A DNA stretch of 26,655 nucleotides from Flavicella sp049625305 (GTDB lineage: Bacteria > Bacteroidota > Bacteroidia > Flavobacteriales > Flavobacteriaceae). The position numbers were made by a program, and so were the translations under genes. Location of the stretch: NCBI GenBank assembly GCA_049625305.1, contig JBMZVD010000025.1:1-26655 (forward strand), given 5' to 3'. The notes under the pieces were generated by a model. It had not been told where the DNA came from, made no database searches, and saw only the letters and a program-made list of their open reading frames with translations. Shown in pieces: positions 1 to 8,562 of the stretch. Positions within the stretch are counted from its first letter, which is position 1. Every line of letters starts with the position of its first letter.

Positions 1-588
1 TCCATTGATTAGAATCCCGTTTACAAAATTTTGTACAAAAGTATCGGTAATCTTTATCTCAGAAGAAGTACCGTTAAATTTAATACCACTTTCATTGTCA
101 GGCCTTCCAAGTACTTTACAAGCTTGTATATTTACCGTTGTACAATTAGAACATTCTATACCAACATCCCAATTGTGAGATATTTGAAGGAAAGATGCAT
201 TTAACTTTCCTCCATTGCACTGAATTGCACGCGATTTTTCTCTATATTTTGTATTTGATATTTCCAAATGGTGTATTGAAAATCCATTTTCACCTTTAAA
301 AACGCTTCCAGATGTGCCTAAAAAAATAATAGTGGTAGAAGCTATGCCCGATCCATTGATTACCATATCTTTTGGAACGGATAAACTACCCGAAAGCTTA
401 ATTTTTCCTGGAGCAATAAAAACGCTTTTTCCCAGTTTATGGGCATCATCAATTGCGTTTTGAAAACCAATGTGATTGGTTTCAAGACCAGTTCCATCAA
501 ATTTTACATCATAATCTGATACATGTATTTGTGCACTACTCAAATGAGAGCAAACACTTAAAATCACTAACAATATGATGTTCTTCAT
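1..588 (-). CDS. Pectate-lyase-superfamily beta-helix protein, N-terminal part (partial)
   Basis: The frame is open from an ATG at 588 to the left window edge (196 codons, no stop), so the C-terminus is missing. It starts with a signal peptide (about residues 1-20, ending S-S-A-Q). A typical pectate-lyase-3 opening follows: YDVKFDGTG, then FQNAIDDAHKLGKSVFIAPG, then a rung-like pattern of short beta strands with G, N and S turns (for example SHNWDVGIECSNCTTVNIQA). The fold is a right-handed parallel beta-helix, found in polysaccharide lyases, GH28-type hydrolases and non-catalytic glycan-binding proteins. The catalytic region is not in the window, so the exact activity cannot be given. It follows the GH71/99-like gene by only 11 nt and is the last visible gene of the leftward PUL. 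It is probably a secreted or surface protein acting on the same algal glycan. Fold assignment is fairly sure; function is open. Confidence 0.8.
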   Translation of the reverse strand, partial: MKNIILLVILSVCSHLSSAQIHVSDYDVKFDGTGLETNHIGFQNAIDDAHKLGKSVFIAPGKIKLSGSLSVPKDMVINGSGIASTTIIFLGTSGSVFKGENGFSIHHLEISNTKYREKSRAIQCNGGKLNASFLQISHNWDVGIECSNCTTVNIQACKVLGRPDNESGIKFNGTSSEIKITDTFVQNFVNGILING

Positions 589-599
589 TTTTACTAAAT

Positions 600-2384
600 T
601 CAATTATTCGGTTTGTATGTATAATTAAAATATTCTGAAGGTGCACAGTCACCATTGACATAAAAATCAATCGCTGACGTAATTTTTTGAGTACTATTAT
701 CCCACCACTTGAACTCAAAATTTAAAATATTAGATTTAAACAACTGTTTCGGTATTTTTAATTCCAGCATATTTCCGTTGGTCTCATATGCTATACCTAA
801 CTGTTTGTCCCAGTTGAATCCCTCCTTATGAAAACTTAAAACGCAATTTTTAAGATTATTTTTATCTCTATTGATCCTAAAATCATACCCTTCCCAACCT
901 GTATCTTTATTGCGGTCCACATCGATAAAAAGAATCATTGATTGCTCATTTATGATCTGTAGTTGTTTCTTTGTTTTTACAAAAAAATGAACAAAAAATT
1001 CATCTATACTCACTTTTGTTTGAACAATATCATTCACAATTGAATTGTTCATATACCATTTAGAACCGTAGCCTCTTGAGTTTCTGTGGGGAAATTGATC
1101 GATAGGATCTTTGTATATTGGAAGTACATTCTCCCAATCATCAAAATTCCCATCTAAGTTTATCGTTGAAGATGTGTAATTTTCTTCTAGATTATCCTGT
1201 TTTTTAAATTTTTGAATATTTTTTACAAATTGAACATAATAATTATCACCATGACCACCTTTCATGGGTTCAATATCTCTGCTATATTCTTGGGTAAACT
1301 GATCTGGAAAAGCATTTGTAGTTCCTTGCCAGGTTTTATACCTACCCGCAGTCCATTCATTCCATCCCGTTACAAATATAAACTCAGGATCTAGAGCCAT
1401 CGCTCGGTCCCATTGTTCTTGAAAATTCAAACCTTTATTTACAGCTCCTTTTGTTGTACTCATCCCATTCTTATGGGTATAGCTCCTTCCAAACACTTGA
1501 TTTTTGTCATTCATAGCAGCCGGCATTAGCTTTTTTGTAGCATTTTGAGCCACTGAGACTGTAACTTGTTCAAAACCTGAAGAGGAATTAGATTTTACGA
1601 ATTGATTTTGTGGGTAAACTTCACACCAGCCCCAATGATCTGCCCGAATTTTATGCTCTGGAAGTTTCTTATAACTTCCTTTGGGGGCTCTGAAAGTGAA
1701 AAAAGATTTTACTTCTTGACTCACATTATCGTTATAGCCCATAAGTAAAGGTTTGCCTTTCCAGTAAAACCAAAAATCTTTATACTTTTCTTTTTTGTAC
1801 ACCTCGTTGTACAATCTTTCTATCATCTCTTTTGATTTGTCATGCGGAGTAAACGGCATCATAAAAGCAATTGCAGGAACAGCAATACCATCTCTTTTTG
1901 CTTCTTTCCAAACCGCTCCAATGGCTTCCACCGACGCATCCCATAACCACGGAGAATTCGTAGTATCAAAGACAATTACATCTACCTGAGCATCAGCAAG
2001 CATTTCAGCGTGTTTCCTCAACACCCATTTGTCGGTACTAATGTAATATCCATAAATTGACTCTCCCCAATGATAACGTCCTCCGCGACGCCATACTGAA
2101 TTATTATAATCATTAATCGCGTCAGGATGTTGCGATATTATATGCGTTATATTTACAGGCTCGACATTAATAAATGGTTTTTGATGCCAGCTCCAATAAA
2201 AAAGACCCACAAATTTTTGATCTAAATTTTCTTTTCCCTTTTTATGTTGAATCCCGGAATAATTATCACAGAACTCGTTGCCTGTAGTGACTTTAAAGTG
2301 ATTCTTTGTCAATGTTACTTGGGCATGTACAGAAAGTACAATAAGCAATATAACAAAGGCCAGCGATATATTATTTATAGACAT
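600..2384 (-). CDS. Putative GH71/99-like glycoside hydrolase with C-terminal CBM9-like domain
   Basis: The protein has 594 residues. Residues 1-22 form a signal peptide ending V-H-A-Q, so it is exported. Residues about 55-400 look like a TIM barrel of the GH71/99-like (WbsX-related) group: VGLFYWSWH near the start, HWGESIYGYY, a strand ending DVIVFDTTNS, and FVTGWNEWTAGR near residue 338, where the GWNEW motif is characteristic of this group. From about residue 405 the sequence changes to a CBM9/DOMON-like beta-sandwich that begins INLDGNFDDWENV and includes LFIDVDRNKDTGWEGYD. The family contains endo-mannanases and alpha-glucanases, but many flavobacterial members have no tested substrate. 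It lies 7 nt after the sulfatase and 11 nt before the beta-helix gene, so the three are probably cotranscribed and act on one substrate. Fold confidence is moderate to high; the activity is inferred. Confidence 0.75.
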   Translation of the reverse strand: MSINNISLAFVILLIVLSVHAQVTLTKNHFKVTTGNEFCDNYSGIQHKKGKENLDQKFVGLFYWSWHQKPFINVEPVNITHIISQHPDAINDYNNSVWRRGGRYHWGESIYGYYISTDKWVLRKHAEMLADAQVDVIVFDTTNSPWLWDASVEAIGAVWKEAKRDGIAVPAIAFMMPFTPHDKSKEMIERLYNEVYKKEKYKDFWFYWKGKPLLMGYNDNVSQEVKSFFTFRAPKGSYKKLPEHKIRADHWGWCEVYPQNQFVKSNSSSGFEQVTVSVAQNATKKLMPAAMNDKNQVFGRSYTHKNGMSTTKGAVNKGLNFQEQWDRAMALDPEFIFVTGWNEWTAGRYKTWQGTTNAFPDQFTQEYSRDIEPMKGGHGDNYYVQFVKNIQKFKKQDNLEENYTSSTINLDGNFDDWENVLPIYKDPIDQFPHRNSRGYGSKWYMNNSIVNDIVQTKVSIDEFFVHFFVKTKKQLQIINEQSMILFIDVDRNKDTGWEGYDFRINRDKNNLKNCVLSFHKEGFNWDKQLGIAYETNGNMLELKIPKQLFKSNILNFEFKWWDNSTQKITSAIDFYVNGDCAPSEYFNYTYKPNN

Positions 2385-2391
2385 AATTATA

Positions 2392-3918
2392 TTATTTTAC
2401 ACGAATTAGATAAGCATCCAAGGATTTTCTAAACTCTATCAATCTATTTTTATTACGATGAAGATTTGAAATATTATGCATTTCCAAAGGGTCATTTTCT
2501 AAGTCATACAACTCCTCAGATATCGGTCCTGTTTGATCTTTATATTTGATATATTTGAATTTATCGGTTCTGATACACCATGAACGCTCTATATGGTTTT
2601 TCCCTTTCCCATGGCCATACATATGTTCAACAAATATTTCATTTCTAAAAGGCTTTCTTTTTTTAGCATTGTAATTGGCTAAACTTTTTCCTTGCATAGA
2701 GTTTGGGATTTTCACACCCGCATATTCTAAAACCGTAGGCGCAACATCTATACTCAATACCATGTCATCGGAGAACCTTTCCTTTTTTGAGGTAGGATTT
2801 CTAGGATCATAAATAAAAAAAGGAACTCTAATTGACTCTTCATACATCAGCCATTTTCCGTGGAAACCGTGCTCTGCCATAAATTGACCATTATCTGAAA
2901 GAAATATGATAATCGTATTTTCAAGTAAGTTTCTATTTCTCAGTTCTTCCACAATTTGCCCAATAGAATTGTCTATACCATTAATTAATCGATAATAATT
3001 TCTCATCGAATTTTGAAGTCTTCCGTTCAGTTTATTTTTACTTTTTACTTGATTAATCATATTATTCCCGTTCAGTGAAACTCTTAAAAAATCTGGACGA
3101 CTCATTGCGTCTTTCAAATCAACTGAACTAGCAATCGGCATTTTCTTACCATTATACGTTGTTTTATATTGTTTGTCAAAATCCCCCCAAGGACCGTGAG
3201 GAGCTTTAAAACTTATAGACATACAAAATGGCTTTTTATCGTCCCTTTGCTCTAAAAACCGCTTCATTTTAAGAGGAATTATCTCCGTAGATAAATGTAT
3301 TGGATCTTTTATATTTGCTTTCCCAACACGAATCCCTTCGCCTGAAACTCCTCTCTTATCCTTTGGACAGTCACAGTAAAAAGAAAGCTTTTCTGATGTG
3401 CCATTATTCCTCACATAGTTACAATCTCTTTCGTGCCAATAGTTTGCTTGTCCCATTGAACCAGCCCAAAAATCGAATAACTTGGCACTTTTTTCAAAAT
3501 ATAGCGTATCTCTTTCTAAGGTTCCCCATTTTCCTATAAAACCAGTATAATAACCATTCTCTCTAAGTTTTGCGGGATAGGTAGTTTCTAAATTTATAGG
3601 ACTAAAAAAGTCTGGAACACCGTTACGACTCGCATACTGACCTGTTAACACGTTGGCTCTACTCGCACAGCAAATAGGTGTCGTTACAAAACCATTTTTA
3701 AAATAAACGGACTGCTTTGCTAAAGCGTCAATATTTGGTGTTTTTAACAAGGTGTTACCTGCATAACTAAGTGCATCATATCTTTGATCATCCGTAAGCA
3801 TGACAATAATATTGGGCTTTTTACTGTCAACTTCTTTTTTAGGAATATCTAAAACTTTAAAGCTTATAGAAACCAATGCGAATAGTGACAATACCGTATA
3901 AAAAAATCTGTGTTCCAT
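2392..3918 (-). CDS. Type I (formylglycine) sulfatase, family S1
   Basis: This 508-residue protein would hydrolyse sulfate esters on a polysaccharide or oligosaccharide. An N-terminal hydrophobic segment (about residues 5-20) suggests export. The S1 signature is clear: PNIIVMLTDDQR (metal ligands D43, D44), PNIDALAKQSVYF, then PICCASRANVLTG, in which C83 would be converted to formylglycine within C-x-A-S-R (C83 to R87). The usual proline of C-x-P-S-R is alanine here, a variant accepted by formylglycine-generating enzymes. Other active-site elements are GKWG (129-132), KAPHGPW (238-244), FLSDNGQ with D342 and N343, and HGKW (353-356). The length matches intact family members, unlike the broken sulfatase at 5829-6420. 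A cysteine-rich stretch (C166, C182, C184) is an unassigned insertion. It sits between the GH78 gene (12 nt gap) and the GH71/99-like gene (7 nt gap), so its substrate is probably a sulfated rhamnose-containing glycan. The S1 subfamily cannot be fixed by eye. Confidence 0.95.
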   Translation of the reverse strand: MEHRFFYTVLSLFALVSISFKVLDIPKKEVDSKKPNIIVMLTDDQRYDALSYAGNTLLKTPNIDALAKQSVYFKNGFVTTPICCASRANVLTGQYASRNGVPDFFSPINLETTYPAKLRENGYYTGFIGKWGTLERDTLYFEKSAKLFDFWAGSMGQANYWHERDCNYVRNNGTSEKLSFYCDCPKDKRGVSGEGIRVGKANIKDPIHLSTEIIPLKMKRFLEQRDDKKPFCMSISFKAPHGPWGDFDKQYKTTYNGKKMPIASSVDLKDAMSRPDFLRVSLNGNNMINQVKSKNKLNGRLQNSMRNYYRLINGIDNSIGQIVEELRNRNLLENTIIIFLSDNGQFMAEHGFHGKWLMYEESIRVPFFIYDPRNPTSKKERFSDDMVLSIDVAPTVLEYAGVKIPNSMQGKSLANYNAKKRKPFRNEIFVEHMYGHGKGKNHIERSWCIRTDKFKYIKYKDQTGPISEELYDLENDPLEMHNISNLHRNKNRLIEFRKSLDAYLIRVK

Positions 3919-3930
3919 AGTATTATTTAA

Positions 3931-5736
3931 TTAGTTTATCAACTCAATTCCTTCTGGTAAGTTAATCTCCGATTGTATCTCTCCTGATGCTAATTTTTCG
4001 TGTCTTACACGGATGATACCCAAAGGAGTTGGGTAAGATCCCTCTACCCAATTTAATTTTCCTAAATGGGGTTCAATCTTTACCTTCCTCGCACCAGGCT
4101 CCATAATTTGTATTCCCAATACGTATTTAGACAACCAAGGTGTTGGTCCTGCTGCCCAACCATGGCATAGACTGCGTCTATAGCCTATATAGCAATCACG
4201 CCCAGTTTCAGCATGGTAATTTTTTAATTTATCAGAGGGTAACTCGTCTATTCTTCCACTAATTTCTTTTTCAGACAACTCAAATTCCTCCCAAAATGAA
4301 GTTGCTCCCATGTCTAGCATTCCTCCCCAAAAGGCATCAATTATAGCCATTGCAATATCAATTTCACCACTTTCTGCAAGTGCCTCAAGAACATAATATC
4401 CATAAAATGCAGAAATTCCTGCAACGCCTCCTTTTTTAATTTTATCAATATTGTTTTTATTCCCATTTCCCGCTAAAATAGTCAAGGCATTGGCTTGTTT
4501 GTTTTCTACCAATTCGGGAACATGCGCATCTAAAACAGATTTGGCTTTTTTGCATTTTTCCTCTAGCGCTGCATTCTCTATAAATATTCCAAGTTTAGCG
4601 GTTTTATCCATTGCAATTGAAAATAATGCATTCAATCCCATGTGCACCGCCTTTTCATTCCCTTTTGTAGGCCAATCTAAAAAACGCATGCCATTTAAAA
4701 CTTCTCCATTTATTGGGTCGATATACTTTGTTAAATTTTCGACAAGTTTAACGATATACCCCTCTTGTTCTTTAAGATATTCCAAATCACCGTTTGCAAG
4801 ATACCAGTCATATTGAATGATTAGCCACCATAGTGAATAGGAACTAATTCCATTCATCCAGGCGGTTGGAGGTGTTATGGCTTTTGAGAGATCCATCGTC
4901 TTCGGAACCAATGGCGAGTTCCCAAAAACAGCATTTATTGTATTGACTTCAGGATGCATATCTCCCACCCAAACCAACCGATCTCTTTTGATACCATCCC
5001 ACAAATAATCTTGCATATTTAGATGTACCGTATAAGCACCTGTTTTCCATATTTTATTTAAACGTTCACTATCAGAATTAAAAGAACCCAAATAGGGAAT
5101 GTCTCTTAGTACGGAAATAGCATTTACCTCTTTGATTATTAGTTCTATATCCGCGTCCAAAACATCAATACGAACGAATCGAAAACCTGTATTGCCCAAT
5201 TCGATTTTTCCCAACCAAGGAACTTTTATATTCCAGTCTCTTATCGCATGATCGTTTCTTGCATTACCATTACTTACACCTCCTATTTCTGCCATTGTTT
5301 CTCCCACAGACTCGCCAAACCGAATACGTAAGTTTACGGGTCTGTTCTCAGCGTATTGTCCTGTAATAATTTGCAAACCACCATGCAACTCTCTACCAAA
5401 ATCCAAAACAATGGAGGCCTTTGACTTGGAATCACTTAACATCGTACAAAACGTATCTCGACTTAAAATTGCTTGACCAGTACCTTTTTCAAGCAACCTA
5501 TTAGCACCTTTGACTGAACTTTTATCGCCTTTAGAGGTCCAAATAATCCTTTTTGCTGGTACATATTCTCTTTCTATATCACCTGTATGCTTTGTTAAAA
5601 TCTCTGTTTTCCACGCAACATTGCTTGATGCATCATTGGATTTTGTTTTGCATGAAGCTGCAAATACAAAACTGCAAATCAGAATTAGAATCTTGCATTT
5701 ACATGTTGTCATAAGATTATTTATAGTTTTTAACAT
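3931..5736 (-). CDS. GH78-family alpha-L-rhamnosidase, lipoprotein
   Basis: The 601-residue product would remove terminal alpha-L-rhamnose from oligosaccharides. A lipoprotein signal ends FVFAASC, with lipid-modified C29, so it is probably membrane-anchored. M1 or M9 (start at 5712) would both give a workable signal. An N-terminal beta-sandwich (about 55-210, with LDFGRELHGGLQI) leads into an (alpha/alpha)6 barrel (about 215-515). The barrel holds the GH78 signature QDYLWDGIKRDRLVWVGDM (242-260), with D247, R251, D252, W256 and D259, and TSFWEEF (479-485), whose glutamates E483/E484 match the catalytic base region. CHGWAAGPTPWL (524-535) and a short C-terminal beta-sandwich close it. It is shorter than multi-domain GH78 enzymes but keeps the core. 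It is 12 nt upstream of the sulfatase. The rhamnose operon to the right can consume its product, which supports the assignment. Confidence 0.92.
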   Translation of the reverse strand: MLKTINNLMTTCKCKILILICSFVFAASCKTKSNDASSNVAWKTEILTKHTGDIEREYVPAKRIIWTSKGDKSSVKGANRLLEKGTGQAILSRDTFCTMLSDSKSKASIVLDFGRELHGGLQIITGQYAENRPVNLRIRFGESVGETMAEIGGVSNGNARNDHAIRDWNIKVPWLGKIELGNTGFRFVRIDVLDADIELIIKEVNAISVLRDIPYLGSFNSDSERLNKIWKTGAYTVHLNMQDYLWDGIKRDRLVWVGDMHPEVNTINAVFGNSPLVPKTMDLSKAITPPTAWMNGISSYSLWWLIIQYDWYLANGDLEYLKEQEGYIVKLVENLTKYIDPINGEVLNGMRFLDWPTKGNEKAVHMGLNALFSIAMDKTAKLGIFIENAALEEKCKKAKSVLDAHVPELVENKQANALTILAGNGNKNNIDKIKKGGVAGISAFYGYYVLEALAESGEIDIAMAIIDAFWGGMLDMGATSFWEEFELSEKEISGRIDELPSDKLKNYHAETGRDCYIGYRRSLCHGWAAGPTPWLSKYVLGIQIMEPGARKVKIEPHLGKLNWVEGSYPTPLGIIRVRHEKLASGEIQSEINLPEGIELIN

Positions 5737-5828
5737 CCCTGAATTTATTTTATTATTAGTGGTTGAATTATTTGATTTTTAAACTTTTAGATTACAGGAC
5801 AAAAAAATTATGTTCTTTACACAATCCA

Positions 5829-6420
5829 TCAATACTTTTTACCATTATTAAGCAAATCTATAGGCCTAATCGTATAGTTTTGTCGATGCCATAACAATGG
5901 TTTTAGCTTCAAAAGATCAGCTGATGTATAATTTTTAACGCCATATTTTTTGACCCACTGGTTTACCAAAACATCCAACGCTATTTTTTTTGACTGATAT
6001 TTCTCATTGAAATATAAATTATTGATTTGAGCAGGGGCATCATTGTGATTGAACAATACTCGAGTTTCTAATTCACCCGTCTTTTGAGGCTTTTCATTTA
6101 TTCCCAGCAGTTACAAATGGCATTCCTGAAAGCATAGCGACCCTAGAAAGCATACACATGGGCGTCACCCTAAACTTTGTATAGCTTAACCCTTCCGCTG
6201 CCATCTTATCAAGATTGGTGTATCAATTTCCCCACCAATCAACCCAAATCAGAACAACCCAAATCATCAGCCATAATCAAAATTATATTAGGGGATTTTT
6301 GAGTAAAATTTAATGTACTATGGTGAGTTTGCCATTTTTTTGAAATAAATTTTATTCCCGTAAGAAATGAAATGCAGAGATGGATTCAAACAACACAAAA
6401 ATGAATAGGATAGACTTCAT
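5829..6420 (-). pseudogene. Decayed arylsulfatase (S1 type) remnant
   Basis: Reading leftward, fragments of one sulfatase appear in different frames. The ATG at 6420 gives a signal-like peptide that stops at TAA after 22 codons. A second frame encodes SPNIILIMADDLGCSDLG and stops at TGA. A one-base shift gives GGEIDTP, and another shift in an A-run gives NLDKMAAEGLSYTKFRVTPM, followed by CMLSRVAMLSGMP and a TGA. The active-site motif is degraded to C-M-L-S-R where C-S-P-S-R would be expected. The text then jumps to a C-terminal frame, TGELETRVLFNHNDAPAQIN through VNQWVKKYGVK to the stop at 5829, so most of the catalytic domain is deleted. An intact gene would be about 1.5 kb; 592 bp remain. 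The 75-codon frame at 5829-6056 has only a TTG start and is this C-terminal remnant, not a gene. Several independent lesions argue for real decay rather than one sequencing error. Confidence 0.88.
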
Positions 6421-6496
6421 TATTTTTTTATTTAAACTACATAATCTGCTAAATAGGGGAGCGATTGTCCTGGTTGTATTGATTATTTAGGTTTAT

Positions 6497-6553
6497 AAAA
6501 ATCTTAGTCATGTTTGAAAATCTACTGACTTACATAAAAAGACCAAGATTCTT
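6497..6553 (-). terminator. Candidate stem-loop terminator after the T9SS-tailed binding protein
   Basis: Three bases after the stop codon at 6557-6559, the leftward transcript can form a stem from 6541-6553 with 6497-6509. The core arms are AATCTTGGTC and GACTAAGATT with one G-U pair, extended by three more weak pairs. The loop is long (31 nt) and the final U-run is short, so termination strength is uncertain; it may instead be a 3' end or processing structure. Confidence 0.4.
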
Positions 6554-6556
6554 AAA

Positions 6557-7774
6557 CTATTCAACTATAATCTTATGATAAGATGTACTTCCGTCCATAT
6601 TAGTGCTTTTTAGGAGGTATACTCCTGCTGTTAAAAAGGATATATCTTCTGTATGTGTATCGGATTCCGAAATAAAACTGCTAACTAATACGCCAGAAAG
6701 ATCATACAACTCTATTAAAACGCCTGGTGTAATACCTATGATATTTAAATTATCGATTACAGAATTCGGATAAACTTTTACAACTGTAGATACTTCCTTT
6801 TTTATATTTAGGCTATCGCCCGTTTCGTGAACGTCAAATTCTTCTAATTGAAACCTGTAATTTTTACCCTCTCCAGACAGGTCCGATAATTCGGTAGCAA
6901 GAACTCTTATAAACTGTGTATATACTTCAGAAAATGAAAATACTATTGGATTATTGTTAACTGGTTTTGTATAATTCGTATAAACTTGCCCAGAAACATC
7001 ATGCCATTCGATAAAATTTGTACTGGTTTGAATCTTAAAAGCTTCAGGAAAACCGAAACTAATCGATGAGTTACCTCGAGGTGTTAAGGTTATTTTATCA
7101 ATAGTTTTCATATCACCTAAGTTTACAGCGATCCATTCATCGTTTTGTGTTTCCACTGAATTATATCCATTAGAAGACCACCACGTGTTGGTGTCATTAT
7201 CATGTGCATATGTAACAGGGTTAATTTCACCATTGTCCGTTGAAGCGGAGAAACCCTCTGCTATTTGCGTAACACCTAGTTCTGCTAAATGAAACATATA
7301 ATTACTGCCTGTATTTAAATCTCTTAATTTCGTGGCCCATACTCTTATGTGTTGCGTTTCGATTGGCGAAACAAAGACAAAGTCTAATGGAGTACCGGAT
7401 GTTGGTTTTGTATAATTTTCATACTCCTGTCCAGATACAACACTCCAATTCTCACCATTTGTACTGGTTTGAATTTTAAAATCTACAGGAAAACATTGTC
7501 CTTGACTCCGAGGTGTTAAGGTTATATTAGAAATAGTCTTCATTACATCTAAGTCTAAAGCAATCCATTCTTCTCTAATTTGTTTGGTACCGTTCATAGA
7601 TGCCCAATAAGAACCAATATTACCATCCGCTGCATTTAACGGAGACAAATCTATAATTTCACCGTAATTATCTGTAGGTTGCCAAACAGATGAAGAAGAT
7701 ATCGTTTGTGCATACGAGTTATGTACTACTGTACTTAGCATTATCGAGAATAAAAATGTAGTTATTGTTTTCAT
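6557..7774 (-). CDS. Secreted double discoidin (F5/8 type C, CBM32-like) protein with T9SS tail
   Basis: The protein has 405 residues and no visible catalytic domain. A signal peptide (1-23, ending NSYAQ) is followed by two F5/8 type C/CBM32-like domains (about 26-172 and 175-320). Each shows the family pattern: D-x-x-x-x-T-x-W near the start (DGNIGSYWAS; DNDTNTWWSS), EWIALDL or EWIAVNL, I-T-L-T-P-R, a phrase of the type FKIQTSTN, and a strand ending IRVWATKL or IRVLATEL. Residues about 335-405 form a T9SS type A sorting domain (VYPNSVIDNLNI, then YDLSGVLVSSF, ending GVYLLKSTNMDGS...YHKIIVE). The usual N-P of the tail opening is N-S here. It should be exported through the T9SS and anchored on or released from the cell surface, where it would bind glycan. 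It lies 122 nt after its paralogue at 7897-8835 and 137 nt before the sulfatase remnant. Glycan binding is inferred from family and context. Confidence 0.88.
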   Translation of the reverse strand: MKTITTFLFSIMLSTVVHNSYAQTISSSSVWQPTDNYGEIIDLSPLNAADGNIGSYWASMNGTKQIREEWIALDLDVMKTISNITLTPRSQGQCFPVDFKIQTSTNGENWSVVSGQEYENYTKPTSGTPLDFVFVSPIETQHIRVWATKLRDLNTGSNYMFHLAELGVTQIAEGFSASTDNGEINPVTYAHDNDTNTWWSSNGYNSVETQNDEWIAVNLGDMKTIDKITLTPRGNSSISFGFPEAFKIQTSTNFIEWHDVSGQVYTNYTKPVNNNPIVFSFSEVYTQFIRVLATELSDLSGEGKNYRFQLEEFDVHETGDSLNIKKEVSTVVKVYPNSVIDNLNIIGITPGVLIELYDLSGVLVSSFISESDTHTEDISFLTAGVYLLKSTNMDGSTSYHKIIVE

Positions 7775-8562
7775 GGTTCTATTTTTTTATTGAGTTAATA
7801 ATTCAACATATTTTTGTTAGGTTCATAAGCTCCCTTTTTTTACTTTGTTTATTGTTTATTTAATGGTTTGACATATGGTTATCTAAAATTTAACAGTTAA
7901 TCATTCACACTGAATTCTGCCAAATGAATCATATATTTACCGTCGGTATTTAAATCTCTGGTTTTGGTTACAAATACCCTAATATGTCTGGCATTGACTG
8001 TTGATTGAAATTTAAAATCTATAGGAGCGTTTCGCAAGGGTTTTGGGTAATCCAAAAATGTTTGACCTGGCACAGTAGTCCATTTCAAACCGTCTGTACT
8101 GGTTTGAATTTCAAAATCTACAGGAAAACATGTTCCATGAACCCGAGGCGTAAGGGTGACCTTCGCTATAGTTATACTTTCATTTAAATTAAGAGCAATC
8201 CACTCAACCTTATCTTCAAGCCCATCATTACTCGAAGCCCAGTAGGTTCCAACATCACCATCCATAACATATGCAGCGCGTAAGCCTCCTGCAGCCGCCC
8301 ACTCACTTGATGCCGTTGCAACCACATTTGATTCAGCTATGTGAAACTCTGCTAACTGAAACATGTAGTTTGGACCTCCTTGTAAAGCTCTCAACTTGGT
8401 TGCACGAATCCTCACATATTGCGTATTCAATGTTTCTTCGAAAAAGAAATTTATCGTATTGTTATTGGCTGGTTGTGGATAATCCTTATGAACTTGTCCA
8501 GGAACAACATTCCATTCCTCACCATCTGTACTGGTTTGAATTTCAAAATCTATAGGAAAACA
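7020..8562. repeat. Four dispersed 35-nt near-identical DNA repeats inside the binding-domain genes
   Basis: Copies lie at 7020-7054, 7461-7495, 8096-8130 and 8528-8562, each beginning GTACTGGTTTGAAT on the plus strand. The second and third differ at one position, and the third and fourth at one position; the first is more diverged. Each encodes the same strand of a discoidin domain (the F-x-I-Q-T-S-T region). Codon-level identity this high across two genes suggests recent duplication or gene conversion between the domains. Confidence 0.85.

Noticed and set aside
536..718. 60-codon minus-strand frame across the junction of the first two genes
   Set aside because: It overlaps the end of the GH71/99-like gene and the signal peptide of the beta-helix gene in another frame and has no protein character.
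4451..4816. 121-codon plus-strand frame inside the GH78 gene
   Set aside because: It is antisense to a clearly conserved catalytic domain and shows no motif or start signal of its own.
5829..6056. Stand-alone 75-codon gene on the minus strand
   Set aside because: It begins at TTG inside a longer open stretch and matches the C-terminal end of a sulfatase; the other pieces of that gene lie directly upstream in shifted frames.
7020..8562. Regularly spaced repeats as a CRISPR-like array
   Set aside because: The copies lie within coding sequence at the same place in each discoidin domain, and spacing of about 430-640 bp follows domain length.
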